Shown: positions 43,191 through 54,243 of the stretch, piece by piece
Layout of the letters: each line of letters begins with the position of its first letter
Numbering within the stretch: position 1 is the stretch's first letter
Assembly: GCA_029168955.1 (NCBI GenBank)
Contig: JAPDOI010000021.1
Coordinates: 708,001 to 772,000, forward strand
DNA from: Aplectana chamaeleonis
Lineage: Eukaryota; Nematoda; Chromadorea; Rhabditida; Cosmocercidae
DNA length: 64,000 nt
Reading direction: 5' to 3'
Position numbers and translations under genes: made by a program
Notes under the pieces: model-generated
Seen by the model: only the letters and a program-made list of their open reading frames with translations
Told to the model about the DNA's origin: nothing
The model's database searches: none

Positions 43191-43317
43191 ATGAGGGATC
43201 AGATGATATCATTCGATTGTGGTATGACACGTCCTCTCAACGGTTGGTTGCTGTATTCTACGAATCCAAAAAAGAAAAAGGTGGTCCACCGTGACCTATT
43301 CAAAAAAGAGTTGACCG
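43191..43317 (+). CDS. Candidate exon before a GTAAGT donor
   Basis: The frame MRDQMISFDCGMTRPLNGWL, LYSTNPKKKKVVHRDLFKKE, LTG ends in phase 1 at a consensus donor (GTAAGT from 43318). The next good acceptor (TTTTTTGCAG, ending 43748) resumes in the matching phase and terminates after 13 codons. Natural composition, lysine-rich patch in the middle. No family recognised; the true 5' end is not established. Confidence 0.33.
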
Positions 43318-43748
43318 GTAAGTGGATGTCGCTTCGGACAGCCGTTCTGTGTATCTAGGGTCAAATGCGGTTGTGTAATTTCTCAGTGTGGGGTGAGGGG
43401 GTCGTGACAATTTTGGCCAAGAATTTAATTTTTTTTTTCGGGGGGGGGGCGGGCTGTGAAATTTACTCTTTCTTCTCTTTCTGTCCAGTCACAGAGAGGG
43501 TTTAGGTTTGGAAACTGAGCGACCAGTGTTGGACTCCTCCATAGGCCCCCCTCCAGAAAAAACGAAAAATTCCCCCCGAAACGAAGAGTCGGAAAGGGGT
43601 CGTAAAAGTTTCTGATATTTTGACCAACGGGGGGAGGGGGTCGTAGCTTCTCCAAGGTTTTACATAGCGGCCGGCGTGATTCTGTGTGTACCTCGTCGAA
43701 TCCCATATAATAGTTCTTTTACACTTGATCATCAATGGTTTTTTGCAG

Positions 43749-43789
43749 GTTCAGCGTTGCAATCAGTTATTTGTACGGATAGGAATTAA
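43749..43789 (+). CDS. Candidate terminal exon matching 43191-43317
   Basis: Starts after TTTTTTGCAG and, in the phase left by the donor at 43318, reads SALQSVICTDRN to a TAA at 43787-43789. The alternative frame from the same acceptor is open to a GTAAAG at about 43863, so this assignment is tentative. Confidence 0.25.
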
Positions 43790-44263
43790 CCGGCTGCCAC
43801 TTCAAGGCTGCTCAACTACGGTTATCCATGCTCATTTTTGGCCTTTCCAATGCTTGCGCTTTGGTAAAGTCTGTTGTATTGCTATCTTAAGAATATTCAT
43901 GAGCATGCAGAGTCAAGCGGGACGTTGTGTTGAATCCCGGAAGAGTTGAGATTCCTCTCGGTGACCAGGAATTCTGACAAATTCCCTCTGGAAATTTTCA
44001 GTGTCGACTCCATTTTACGACACCCCCCCCCCACTCCACGAAATCTCCATTATTTTGCGTCAGAATTCTCAAGACCATTTAATCACCCGTTATTTCGCGA
44101 CAATCACCTTTCCGACCTTGTGAGAGTGTGTGCTGCCTTCAAAATCAGTCCGTAATCTGTTCAAGGTGAAGCGATTGTGCGGAACGGGTTCCGATTTCGC
44201 GATCCCGAGTACGTCCTATGCTCTGTTTTGACCCTCTATTTTGTTTCATCCTATTTATATTCT

Positions 44264-44447
44264 GACGAGTCATCAGGGTGATGATCGTAATGTATCCCAG
44301 CCGCAAGAAAGGCGGGGAAACGAGGGATGAACAGCGCGCGCGTCTGGACGAACGATGCGGAGCAACGCGCGTAATTGGATGAACACGGAGTTACCCCGCC
44401 TCTTGCTGCCGCAAAGCATTACGACCATTACCCGAGTCATCACATTT
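44264..44447. repeat. Foldback repeat, GAGTCATC ends
   Basis: GAGTCATCAGGGTGATGATCG and CGTAATGTATCCCAGCCGC on the left pair with GCAAAGCATTACGACC and CCCGAGTCATC on the right. Diverged relative of 18449-18606. Confidence 0.65.
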
Positions 44448-44689
44448 CTCACCGGCTTGTGTACTCGTCGACCCGATGAGCATCGGTGGCGCGCCCAAAC
44501 GTCCGCAGTCGTAGGAATCAACTCGACAAAATGATGGAGTTATTTTCAGATTGTTGCCACATCTTCATCTATCGGAAGCTGATACGGATTTATGGAGTCT
44601 TGAAGAACGGAAGTGATCTACGTTAGTATAGCTCTTATATTGTCCTTGATAATGTTCACTAACTTTTTTTCTCATTTGTACTGGGCTAC

Positions 44690-44950
44690 TCGGGGCCAAA
44701 TTCCGGTCCGCAATTGCGTCTCAACACGCTTTGCGGCCGCACGCTCACGAGCCTGACCAGTTTCGAGCGCCACAGCCGCCAAACTGACTCTAGGTGGGTT
44801 TTAAAAACCGGAAACTAGAAGAAATTGGAGAAAACTGAATAAAAAAGCCAGCTCGAGTCAGCTTCAGCACTTGAAACTCGACCGACTCGAGCGCGTGCGA
44901 CTGCAAAGCGTCACGAAACGCAATTGCGGACCGGAACTGGGCCTCGAGAA
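44690..44950. mobile_element. Foldback element, GGGCCAAATTCCGG ends, copy 1
   Basis: GGGCCAAATTCCGGTCCGCA on the left pairs with GCAATTGCGGACCGGAAC on the right. Interior includes ACTCTAGGTGGGTTTTA. A second copy lies at 61714-61986. Confidence 0.8.
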
Positions 44951-45777
44951 GCACAGCACTGTTGTGGGGGGGGGGGCGGTGCGACCATACGTCCGAGACC
45001 TCACTGCGGTGCTGCCGCAAGCTGAGGAAGGGGACACTATCGCATCGCAAGTGGCCACGCCCAGTTTCCCGCCCTGCAACGATTCCGAAGTTTATGCGCG
45101 CAATCTGCATCTGATTTTCTAAGCAATGATACCTTGGATTAAGCACAAACTGAAATCTTAAGACTGTGTGGTAGACTCACCGTTAACTTCGGAATAAATG
45201 CGGCGCGGAAAAAGTTGCTATGGCAGTAGGAGGCACTTGGCCATGCTCAGTTTTCCGTGCCGCAACGGCTCTCCCGATAGAGCTCCCCACCCGTGTCTTG
45301 AATAGCTTTCTTCACTTTCCGATGTTTCTTTTGTGTGTGATGATACTGTATAAACGTTTTTGTTGCATACACGATGGCGTTTTCATCAATTCGTGCTTAT
45401 CCCCTCACCCATGAGCACGGTCAAGCGGGTCGTTGTGTAATTTTAGGAAATCTGAGCGAACCTCCCCCTCTACGGCTTACCTTCATTTTCGGGCCGAAAT
45501 TTCTGCGACTTCCTCACATCCCCCATTGAGAAATTTCGCAACCCCGCATTGACCCTGGTCATGAGGAACGTCACAATCTACGTCAAAGCCTTGTAGACCA
45601 AACTTCATTCTCATGGGAATCTCCTCGGTTACGAAAACAAGGCAAACTTTTATTCGAGCACATAGAATATATCCATCCTGTTATCCCTCTCAACACGCAC
45701 TTTCTTCGTTCCTCTGCGTTGGGCCAGTGACGTTGACGGGCAGTTTCCGCCTTCTGAAAGAAAAAAATGTTTCAAGG
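44951..45777. other. Dispersed repeat remnants
   Basis: 44960-45100 and 45240-45290 share phrases (GTGGCCACGCCCAGTTTCC, TTTCCGTGCCGCAACG, AGGGGAGGGAAACC-like) with 27500-27770. 45415-45560 shares GGTCAAGCGGGTCGTTG with 43.9 kb. No gene seen. Confidence 0.4.
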
Positions 45778-46134
45778 TCAAGAACATTGAAACATTCCTG
45801 AGTGTGAGTTTTGCTGAGGAATGAACACAGGTTCACCCTGTGCACAAATTTTGGGAATGTTTCCTGTGTTGCCACGCACGGCCATAACCGCAACGAAATT
45901 ATTCGCGAAGGCCGCTGGCAATGTGAGCTCGCAGTACTCCATTCCGTATTGAGTTTCACGTTTGCAGTTGCAGACGATAGATATTGCGGAGCTCCGGCCA
46001 GGCTCGTGCGGAGTTGTGACCGAATGAAATGGAGTTGGACATGGTATTGCCAGAAATTTAGGCCGGGGCCTTACTTCTCGAGACTGCGACAGTGCATATC
46101 GATTTGAGGACGATATAGATGGTAAAAATTGCAT
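45778..46134 (-). CDS. Possible exon or small ORF, unidentified
   Basis: 118 codons on the minus strand. The second half has natural composition: CNCKRETQYGMEYCELTLPA, AFANNFVAVMAVRGNTGNIP, KICAQGEPVFIPQQNSHSGM and a stop. The first half is weaker. No splice structure is firm and no family is recognised. Confidence 0.28.
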   Translation of the reverse strand: MQFLPSISSSNRYALSQSREVRPRPKFLAIPCPTPFHSVTTPHEPGRSSAISIVCNCKRETQYGMEYCELTLPAAFANNFVAVMAVRGNTGNIPKICAQGEPVFIPQQNSHSGMFQCS

Positions 46135-46265
46135 CGTGTCGCCCTTCGCTGCAAATATGATCTCGGCTTTAGACTTTATAAGTGCACCGACGAGAGAGGG
46201 CTCGCGAAATTGTCGACATTCGCCGATAATTATGGTGAAAAGAGAGGGGTTTCCTCGAAAAGAAT

Positions 46266-48301
46266 GAGGGATTCCCTGTCATCCCTACTAACTGTTGATT
46301 CGGGACGAAGGGGAGATAGTAACCATAGAATTGGTCTCGTTCGAACACTCATTCTGGAATCAGGATTTTCCCCGGGAATGGGGGCCTCAAAACCGCTAAA
46401 ATAACGACCGAGGTGGTCGTGTTGAGGAGGAATTTCCTCGAAAAGGGTGAGGGATTTTCTATCTTCTCTACTAATTGTTGATTCGGGACGAAGGTGAGAT
46501 AGTAGTCATACAATCGGTCTCGTTCGACGATCCATTTTGGAATCAGGATTTTCCCCTAGAATGGGCGCCTCAAAATCGCTAAAAAATACCACAGAAGTGG
46601 TCATACCGAAGGAAAATTTCCCGAAAAGGGCGAAGAAATTAATATCAATCCCACTGAATATTCGGAACGCATAAGTGAACTAGAAAGAATAGGTAAACAT
46701 TTACGTAAAAGTAAGCAGATAAGATAATAAGTTCTTCAAAAAATGCCAACCTGCGAATGGTGAGGAGTGGGCAGCTCTCAGTCGCATTCAATTAGAATGA
46801 TGCGTAAGAAACGGCTTTGATCGTAAAAACAACCCTGAAACGGAAAAAAAATTCAAATAGAACAAAAAAAGCAGCCTATATACAAGGAGTAAAGCAAGAA
46901 CGAACGAATGAAAGGGTTGTGGGGATGGTTACCATGAAATACAAAAAATACGTGAAACTATAAAAACCAGGCGAGGAAAAAAAAACAGATGAGATCGAAT
47001 CTGCCGACGACTTTCCAGAAAACGGCGCGACGTCCATCCAAGAGACAATGCAGCAAACAGTTCCGTGATATCGATATGCAATCAGTCCCATCCGGAGGCC
47101 GACGGACACCAAGAGAGGTGGAAGGACACCAGCAAATCGGTTCAAATAACTGGTTTCGGAGCGCCCTTTTTGCGGCTTCGACTTCGCAGCTCATGAAGGG
47201 ATTCCCTGTCATCCCTACTAACTGTTGATTCGGGACGAAGGGGAGATAGTAACCATAGAATTGGTCTCGTTCGAACACTCATTCTGGAATCAGGATTTTC
47301 CCCGGGAATGGGGGCCTCAAAACCGCTAAAATAACGACCGAGGTGGTCGTGTTGAGGAGGAATTTCCTCGAAAAGGGTGAGGGATTCCCTGTCATCCCTA
47401 CCAACTGTTGATTCGGGACGAAGGTGAGATGATAATCATACAATCGGTCTACTTCGAAGACCCATTCTGAAATCAGGATTTTCCGCGGAAGTGGGGGCCT
47501 AAACCGCTAAAATGGCGACCGAGGTGGTCATATCGAGAAGAAATTCCCATGAAAAGGGTGAAGGATTTTCTATCTTCTCTACTAATTGTTGATTCGGGAC
47601 GAAGGTGAGATAGTAGTCATACAATCGGTCTCGTTCAACGATCCATTTTGGAATCAGGATTTTCCCCTAGAATGGGCGCCTCAAAACTAAAAAATACCAC
47701 AGAAGTGGTCATACTGAAGGAAAATTTCCCGAAAAGGGCGAAGAAATTAATATCAATCCCACTGAATATTCGGAACGCATAAGTGAACTAGAAAGAATAG
47801 GTAAACATTTACGTAAAAGTAAGCAGATAAGATAATAAGTTCTTCAAAAAATGCCAACCTGCGAATGGTGAGGAGTGGGCAGCTCTCAGTCGCATTCAAG
47901 TAGAATGATGCGTAAGAAACGGCTTTGATCGTAAAAACAACCCTGAAGCGGAAAAAAAATTCAAATAAAACAAAAAAAGCAGCCTATATACAAGGAGTAA
48001 AGCAAGAACGAACGAATGAAAGGATTGTGGGGATGGTTACCATGAAATACAAAAAATACGTGAAACTATAAAAACCAGGCGAGGAAAAAAAACAGATGAG
48101 ATCGAATCTGCCGACGACTTTCCAGAAAACGGCGCGACGTCCATCCAAGAGACAATGCAGCAAACAGTTCCGTGATATCGATATGCAATCAGTCCCATCC
48201 CGAGGCCGACGGACACCAAGAGAGGTGGAAGGACACCAGCAAATCGGTTCAAATAACTGGTTTCGGAGCGCCTTTTTTGCGACTTCGACTTCGCAGCTCA
48301 T
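46266..48301. repeat. Tandem duplication of a compound repeat
   Basis: A monomer of about 180 bp (contains TGTTGATTCGGGACGAAGG and TGGAATCAGGATTTTCCCC) occurs twice from 46266, followed by a distinct tail of about 560 bp to 47196. The whole then repeats from 47197, this time with three monomers, to 48301. The two tails are nearly identical, differing for example in the length of an A run, so the larger duplication is recent. Frames in the tails are open on both strands but differ between copies by an indel, so no gene is called. Confidence 0.85.
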
Positions 48302-48337
48302 GAATGAATCCCGGGACCTACAATGTGATGCTATTAA

Positions 48338-48685
48338 TGTTGTGATGGGAGATCAAATATCAGCTGATTTATCGACTGATCACCATGTGGATGGCGGTTT
48401 GATCTGAACGCGAAAACCGGCCAATCACAGACCACCCACCGCGCTATATAAACCCCTGCCGCCGCACTGTTACAGATCCGATTGGACTCGTCTACCACTG
48501 CCACTCCGTTCCTGCACCACCACTTTACGACGCCTCGACGCCAAGCCACCCCGACGACGCCGAGCAGCCAACCACTCGCCTCACTACTCACTGTTATTCT
48601 CGCTGTACATTTTGCCTAGCCACCTGCGTGTGGCAACCGTTTGGAATAAACCTTTTTGCACGCCGATTGTGTCCCGTACACAACA
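48338..48685 (+). repeat. 5' LTR of Gypsy element B
   Basis: 348 bp beginning TGTTGTGATGGGAG and ending GTACACAACA, with 7-bp inverted ends TGTTGTG/CACAACA. TATATAA at 48445-48451 is a likely promoter and AATAAA at 48645-48650 a likely polyadenylation signal. Confidence 0.93.
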
Positions 48686-49052
48686 ACTGGCGATCAGGTC
48701 TCCCGCCTCGCGGTCGATTACCTGTAAAACAACTAAAAGTGCAAAAAAGTCGATAGCAGCCCGCCCTGCGGTTGAATTGCTTTCGAGATACCAGGTGCCC
48801 GCCCTGCGGTTGAATACCTGAGAAAAGACCAGAAGCCCGCCCCGGCGGTTGAATTTCTGGAGTCAATAAGATCAGGGAAGTCGCGCTCTTGCGCTTGAGC
48901 ACCTGAATAGACCAATAGTCGCCCCTGGGCTGGAACATTTTGATTGTTTGTGCTTGATCCAAAAGGCAATTTATTGATCTCGCGTTCAAGAGGCTGGAGC
49001 AAAGTTTTGAGCAAAAGAGCATTTGGGCTTGATTTGAGATTATCGCCCTTGA
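48686..49052 (+). promoter_or_regulatory. Leader of Gypsy element B with primer site and four-fold motif
   Basis: Primer-binding site TGGCGATCAGG at 48688-48698. The motif GCCCGCCCTGCGGTTGAAT or a close variant follows four times (about 48701, 48759, 48797 and 48835). Leaders of retroelements often carry packaging or translation signals; the role here is unknown. Confidence 0.8.
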
Positions 49053-50897
49053 TTGAAAATGGACCAGGAAACCGTCCAAAAGCTGTTAGATCAGAACGCT
49101 CAGCAAATGAGGCTGATGTTGCAAGACAATGCTCAGAAACAAATGGAATTAGTACAGCAAATGATGAAATTAATGGCTACAAAAAGTGAGACGAAGCCAG
49201 AAAATAAATTGGTGCCGCATCAATCGACATTGATGTCGGAATTGAACGGTCGAATCACAGCATTCGTGTTTGACCCCGAGATTGATAGATGTTCCTCTCG
49301 GTGGTATGGAAGGCATGAGGACACGATAATAAAAGATGGTGCATCCCTTGCTGAGGACGCAAGGTTGAGGTTGTTGCTTGGTAAGCTTGATAATGAAGTC
49401 TTTGAGAGGTACAAGCGCCAGATTCTACCAAAGGCACCATCAGACGTTTCGTTCAGCGAAACGATTCCAACCCTAAAGGACATGTTCGATGTCAAGAAGT
49501 CCTTGTTCAAACTACGTTACCAGTGCCTGAAAGTTGAAAAGATGGAGTCCGAAGACTACATGCAGTACACTGGTCGAGTCAACGAGATGTGTGAACATGC
49601 TTCTTTTGAAGAGCTGTACAGTGAGGGTTTGAAGGCATTATTGTGGATCTATGGCCTGAAGACACACAGAGATAGAGAAATTCGACCACGACTGCTTGCC
49701 TTGTTAGATAAGGAAGCAAAGGAACATCGGAAGCCTACGCTTCATGAAATCTATGAAGAGTGTGACAGAATCATGACGTTGCTGAAGACGTCGAAGATGA
49801 TTGAAGAGGCTTCAGCTGATGTTAGAGAGGTCAGAAAAGGGCCATTCCGGAAGGAAAAAGAAAGAACATCAGAATGTTGGAACTGTGGTAGAACTGGTCA
49901 CACAAGCCGTGAGTGCCGAAGCAAATCATGGGTATGCAACTCATGTAAATGTAAGGGGCACAAAGATAAATATTGTGAGAAAGCATCGCAATATCGAAGC
50001 AGGTCCAAATCGAGGACTGCGACAAAACCTCAAAAGGAACGCTGCGGGCGAGTAGTTCTCGCAGGAAGTGCTGAAGCTGAGGTAAATGCGGTTCGACAAT
50101 ACGTCACCGCTGAAGTCAATGGGCACCAAACAGAGTTTCAGTTGGACACAGGATCAGACATCACGCTGTTGAGTGTGGATGAGTGGAAGAAAATGGGCAG
50201 TCCTGAACTCAGAAACACTAGCCTGATTGTAAAAGACGCTAGTGGGAACCGGATGAAGGTTCACGGTGAGCTGAAATGTCAGTTCAAACTGAGAGGTGCT
50301 AATGGTGAGGGATGTTGTTACGTCACCCCCCATAGAAGTCTAGTCGGCCTCGACTGGATAAAACAAAACGCTGAAATGGCATATCACATGGAAAGAATGG
50401 TAGCTCGTGTGAGTACCGTAGATGATGCCAACCTGGTGAATGATTTGAAACGGAAATTCGAAAGTGTATTTCAAGAGGGCTTAGGCACATGTACGAAAGA
50501 AAAGGCAGATTTGAAATTGTTGCCAAATGCTAAGCCGATTTTCAGAATGAAAAGACCTGTAGCGCATGCATCTTTATATACAGTTGAAAAAGAGATTGAG
50601 CGCCTAGAAGAAATGAGTGTGATCGAACATGTAACCCACAGTGAATGGGCCGCTCCGATAGTTTGCGTTCGTAAAGCGAATGGCAAAATGAGGGTCTGCG
50701 CCGATTTTTCAACTGGTTTGAATAATGCCTTGAAAGCATATGAGTATCCTATTCCCATTCCGGATGATATTTTCGCATCTCTGAATGGTGGAATGGTCTT
50801 CTCACAGATTGACTTTTCGGATGCTTACATTCAAGTGCAACTGACAGATGAGGCCCAAAAGTTGGTGGCAATCAATACACACAAGGGTCTATATTGA
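49053..50897 (+). pseudogene. Gypsy element B gag, protease and start of reverse transcriptase
   Basis: 614 codons. Gag with a coiled, Gln/Met-rich N-terminus (MDQETVQKLL), then two zinc knuckles CX2CX4HX4C at residues 275-288 and 295-308, a basic linker, an aspartic protease with D365-T-G-S-D, and the first half of reverse transcriptase including QIDFSDAY with the catalytic Asp near residue 587. A TGA at 50895-50897 cuts the frame within the RT domain. The start was chosen as the first ATG after the leader and matches the start of element A. Gag packs the RNA, the protease cleaves the polyprotein. Confidence 0.93.
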
Positions 50898-50906
50898 TAC
50901 AAAAGG

Positions 50907-52895
50907 TTGCTTTTTTGTATCAAGACAGCGCCAGGAATTTTCCAAAGCATCATGAATGAAATGATATCTGGTCTGGAAGGAGTAGCAGCCTACCTGGACG
51001 ATATTCTGGTGGTCGGAAAGACACCTGAAGAGCATAGAAGGAACATTAATGCTTTATTCGAACGAATCAAAGAATACGGTTTTCGAGTAAGCCTGGAAAA
51101 GTGCTCGTTTGCAAAACCAGAAATTCGTTTCCTCGGGTTCGTTGTGGACCGAGATGGACGTCGTCCTAATCCAGAGAAGGTGGCTGCCATCGCTAAAATG
51201 CCAGCACCACAGAATGTGGCACAGTTGCGCGCATTCCTAGGCATGGTTACATACTACTCGTCCTTCATTCCGAATATGAAGGAGATGCGTGGACCACTGG
51301 ATGCTTTGCTGAAAAAAGACATTAAATGGATATGGAAACACACACATGAAACAGCATTCGAAAAACTGAAGAAAGTGTTGATGTCAGATTTGAATTTGAC
51401 ACATTACGATCCTAGAAAGAAACTAATCGTAGCTGCTGACGCGTGCGATTATGGGATCGGGTATGTGATCTCGCACAAAATGCCTAATGGAACAGAAAAA
51501 CCTATTGCCCACGGCTCGAGATCATTAACAGTCGCAGAAAAGAATTATGCTCAGATCGAAAAGGAGGCTTTGGGTCTTGTGGAGGCAATCAAAAAGTTCC
51601 ACAAATTTGTTTACGGGAGGCGTTTTACGCTCCGAACTGACCATAAGCCGCTGCTGGCTATATTTGGTAGCAAAAAGGGCATACCGGTCCACTCAGCCAA
51701 CCGTCTGATGCGTTGGGCAACAATGCTGATAGGCTATGACTTCGAAATCGAGTACATCAAGACGGACTCGTTTGGACAAGCTGATGGTTTGTCAAGGCTG
51801 ATACAGAGGCATCCTCTTGTTGAGGAGGATCGCGTAGTCGCCTCAGTGGAGGTTGACGTGAATGTAGTGCTTGCAGACGCTATTCGTAGGTTGCCCGTCA
51901 CGACAAATATGATTCGTGAGCACACTGAAAAGGATGTTCTGCTGCGAAAGCTGAAAAGTTTCATTGATACTGGAAAGTGGCCAAAATTTGTAAAACCTGA
52001 AATGAAGCAGTTTTACAGTAAACGTGAATCGTTATCGATAGTGCAAGGCTGCGTGATGGTAAGCGATAGAGTTGTCGTGCCACAGACGCTGAGACAGGAA
52101 GTTCTCAAAGAGCTACACTATGGTCATCCTGGGATTGTCAGGATGAAAGGACTAGCGCGAAGCCATGTCTACAGGCTAACTATCGATGAAGACTGCGAAA
52201 AGGTTGTGAAAAGTTGCGCTGATTGCCAACTACAATCGAAATCTCCGACTAAAGTACCTCTGCAAACCTGGAAGACACCAGAAAATGTATGGGAGCGAGT
52301 TCATGTTGATTTCGCTGGCCCAATGGATGGAGTATACTACATGGTCGTTGTCGACGCCTTGAGTAAATGGCCGGAGATGTTTGAAATGAAAAATATCACA
52401 GCTGGCACAACGGTGAAGCAGTTGAAAGAGCTTTTCGCACGCTATGGAAATCCAAAGACGCTAGTGAGCGATAATGGAACACAATTCACATCCGAGCTTT
52501 TCAAGCAGATGTGCGAAGAACGAGGTGTTAACCATGTAAGAACACCGCCGTACCATCCTCAGTCGAATGGTCAAGCCGAAAGATTCGTGGATATCCTGAA
52601 AAGAGGGATTAAGAAGCTAAAAGGGGAGGGAAGGTCGTCCGCTCGCCCAGAAAGTGACTGTCTAAACGCTGTGTTGTCAGCTTACCGCACAAAACCTAAT
52701 TCTGCTCTGCAAGGCAAATGCCCAGCCGAAGTTTTCCTGGGAAGAAAGTTAAGAATCCGGTTGAGTATGCTAAGGCCGTCGGAAGCGCAGACAGAAACAG
52801 ACAGTGCCGCTGACCATCGGAAAAGGACTGAAGAACATTTCAATCGGAAAAATGGTACAAACACCGAGACTTTTCACCCGGAGACACTGTCCTAG
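50907..52895 (+). pseudogene. Gypsy element B reverse transcriptase, RNase H and integrase core
   Basis: 662 codons in the same frame as the preceding segment; only the TGA separates them. Order: RT active site YLDD at residues 29-32, RNase H with ADACDYG (Asp near 178) and the TDHKPL motif, an HHCC zinc finger (HYGHPG...SCADC), and the integrase catalytic triad D468, D522, E558 with the canonical 35-residue gap between the last two. Near 52845-52860 a one-base shift moves the reading frame, so the last residues to the stop at 52895 are out of frame. Without the stop and the shift the copy would encode a full set of enzymes. Confidence 0.93.
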
Positions 52896-53350
52896 TAAAG
52901 GACTACAATGGAGCATCCAATTTTAAATGGACTCAAGGGACAGTGGTAAAGACCATTGGAAAAGTCATGTACGAAGTCGAAATTGGAGGCAGAACAGTTC
53001 GCAAACATGCGATTCAAATGCGAGGTAGCATATTGAGTCATAAGTACGACAATGCCTACTCGCGTGATCTGCTCTTGGATTTGTTTGAAACCGCTCCGCT
53101 CAGCACTGAAAGAGTGCCAGAACAAGCTAGTCAAGATGGGCCGGATCAAGAGCATGAGACTGTGGTCATACCCAGTGATGATCCCTCCGATGCCGATACA
53201 CAGAGTAACGATGAGCAACCTAGTACGAGTCGCACAACTCCGGGGGTAGTTGAAAGGCAAGCTCGAAAACCGCGAACGGTTGGGTTTGCTCCAGTTACGT
53301 TACGAAGATCAACCCGAAAGCGCCGCAAACCAAAGCGCTACGAACTTTAG
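52857..53350 (+). pseudogene. Gypsy element B integrase C-terminal part, in a shifted frame
   Basis: After the frameshift the polyprotein resumes with SPGDTVLVKDYNG, the small barrel typical of integrase C-termini, then EIGGRTVRKHAIQMR and an acidic tail, ending with a basic patch (RRSTRKRRKPKRYEL) and TAG at 53348-53350. The basic end could be a nuclear import or chromatin-binding signal (inference). Confidence 0.85.
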
Positions 53351-53394
53351 TCGGTTGATAACAAATTGGTTCTCCTCACCGTAGAACGCCTCTT

Positions 53395-53405
53395 AAAAGG
53401 GGAGG
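53395..53405 (+). promoter_or_regulatory. Polypurine tract of Gypsy element B
   Basis: AAAAGGGGAGG directly abuts the 3' LTR, the expected position of the plus-strand primer. Confidence 0.85.
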
Positions 53406-53753
53406 TGTTGTGATGGGAGATCAAATATCAGTTGATTTATCGACTGATCACCATGTGAGTGGCGGTTTGATCTAAGCGCGAAAACCGGCCAATCACAGAC
53501 CACCCACCGCGCTATATAAACCCCTGCCGCCGCACTGTTACAGATCCGATTGGACTCGTCTACCACTGCCACTCCGTTCCTGCACCACCACTACACGACG
53601 CCTCGACGCCAAGCCACCACGACGACGCCGAGCAGCCAACCACTCGCCTCACTACTCGCTGTTATTCTTGCTGTACATTTTGCCTAGCCACCTGCGTGTG
53701 GCAACCCTTTGGAATAAACCTTTTTGCACGCCGATTGTGTCCTGTACACAACA
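53406..53753 (+). repeat. 3' LTR of Gypsy element B
   Basis: 348 bp, same ends and signals as the 5' LTR and the same length, with about twelve substitutions. Followed by the target duplication ATTAA. Confidence 0.93.
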
Positions 53754-53794
53754 ATTAACTTCTTAACGACATTTATAGCGAACCCTGCCTTTAA

Positions 53795-54243
53795 AGGCAG
53801 TGTTCACGATAAATTTCACTTCCGATATCTCCACGGCTTACGGAAGGTCTGGTGCCCTATATGGCAAGGCATGCTTAAAAAGGACACGAAAGACGCGTTT
53901 TTGAGCAAAAAGAAGGCCCTCTCTTGTTTACGCTGATTTTTGAGCGTGGAGGAATTGACCGCTAGAAGGATGATACCTATCAGTGCAATGAAACGATCAG
54001 CTCACTTATCAGCACTTCCTTGACTTGATCATTCCTGTAATATGAGTCTTCTTGTGTTCATTCCGAGGGGGCACATCTGGGGCACCAGGCGTGTCTGGGG
54101 CACCAAAACGCTTGTTTGCAGCCGTTATTTTGCCGCTCCTGGCTCGTTTTCTACCGTTCTTTCGACACTGAGAGCCTAGGATCCTTCTCGCCTATCATTC
54201 TACTCTGGAAAGTCAACGAGGATGATCATCGTGAACGCTGCCT
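53795..54243 (+). mobile_element. Miniature element, GATGATCATC family, third copy
   Basis: 449 bp. Left TTAA (53791-53794) is shared with the end of another element (GAACCCTGCCT). Ends AGGCAGTGTTCACGATAAA and GATCATCGTGAACGCTGCCT, then TCAA. Longer than 31535-31925 because it keeps a CACTTATCAGCACTTCC stretch also present in 16818-17206. Confidence 0.83.

Larger units (their letters stand above)
48338..53753 (+). mobile_element. Full-length Ty3/Gypsy LTR retrotransposon (element B), 5416 bp
   Basis: Two 348-bp LTRs, a primer-binding site, a single gag-pol reading frame and a polypurine tract, flanked by a 5-bp target duplication ATTAA (48333-48337 and 53754-53758). The order gag, protease, reverse transcriptase, RNase H, integrase is that of Ty3/Gypsy elements, and the protein resembles the Mag-like and Cer elements of nematodes. 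The LTRs differ at about a dozen positions, so the insertion is not very recent. The coding frame is broken by one in-frame stop and one frameshift, so this copy is non-autonomous. Confidence 0.95.

Noticed and set aside
46876..48301. Open frames of 79-106 codons in the duplicated tails
   Set aside because: The frames differ between the two copies because of an indel in an A run, and both strands are open, so there is no sign of coding constraint.
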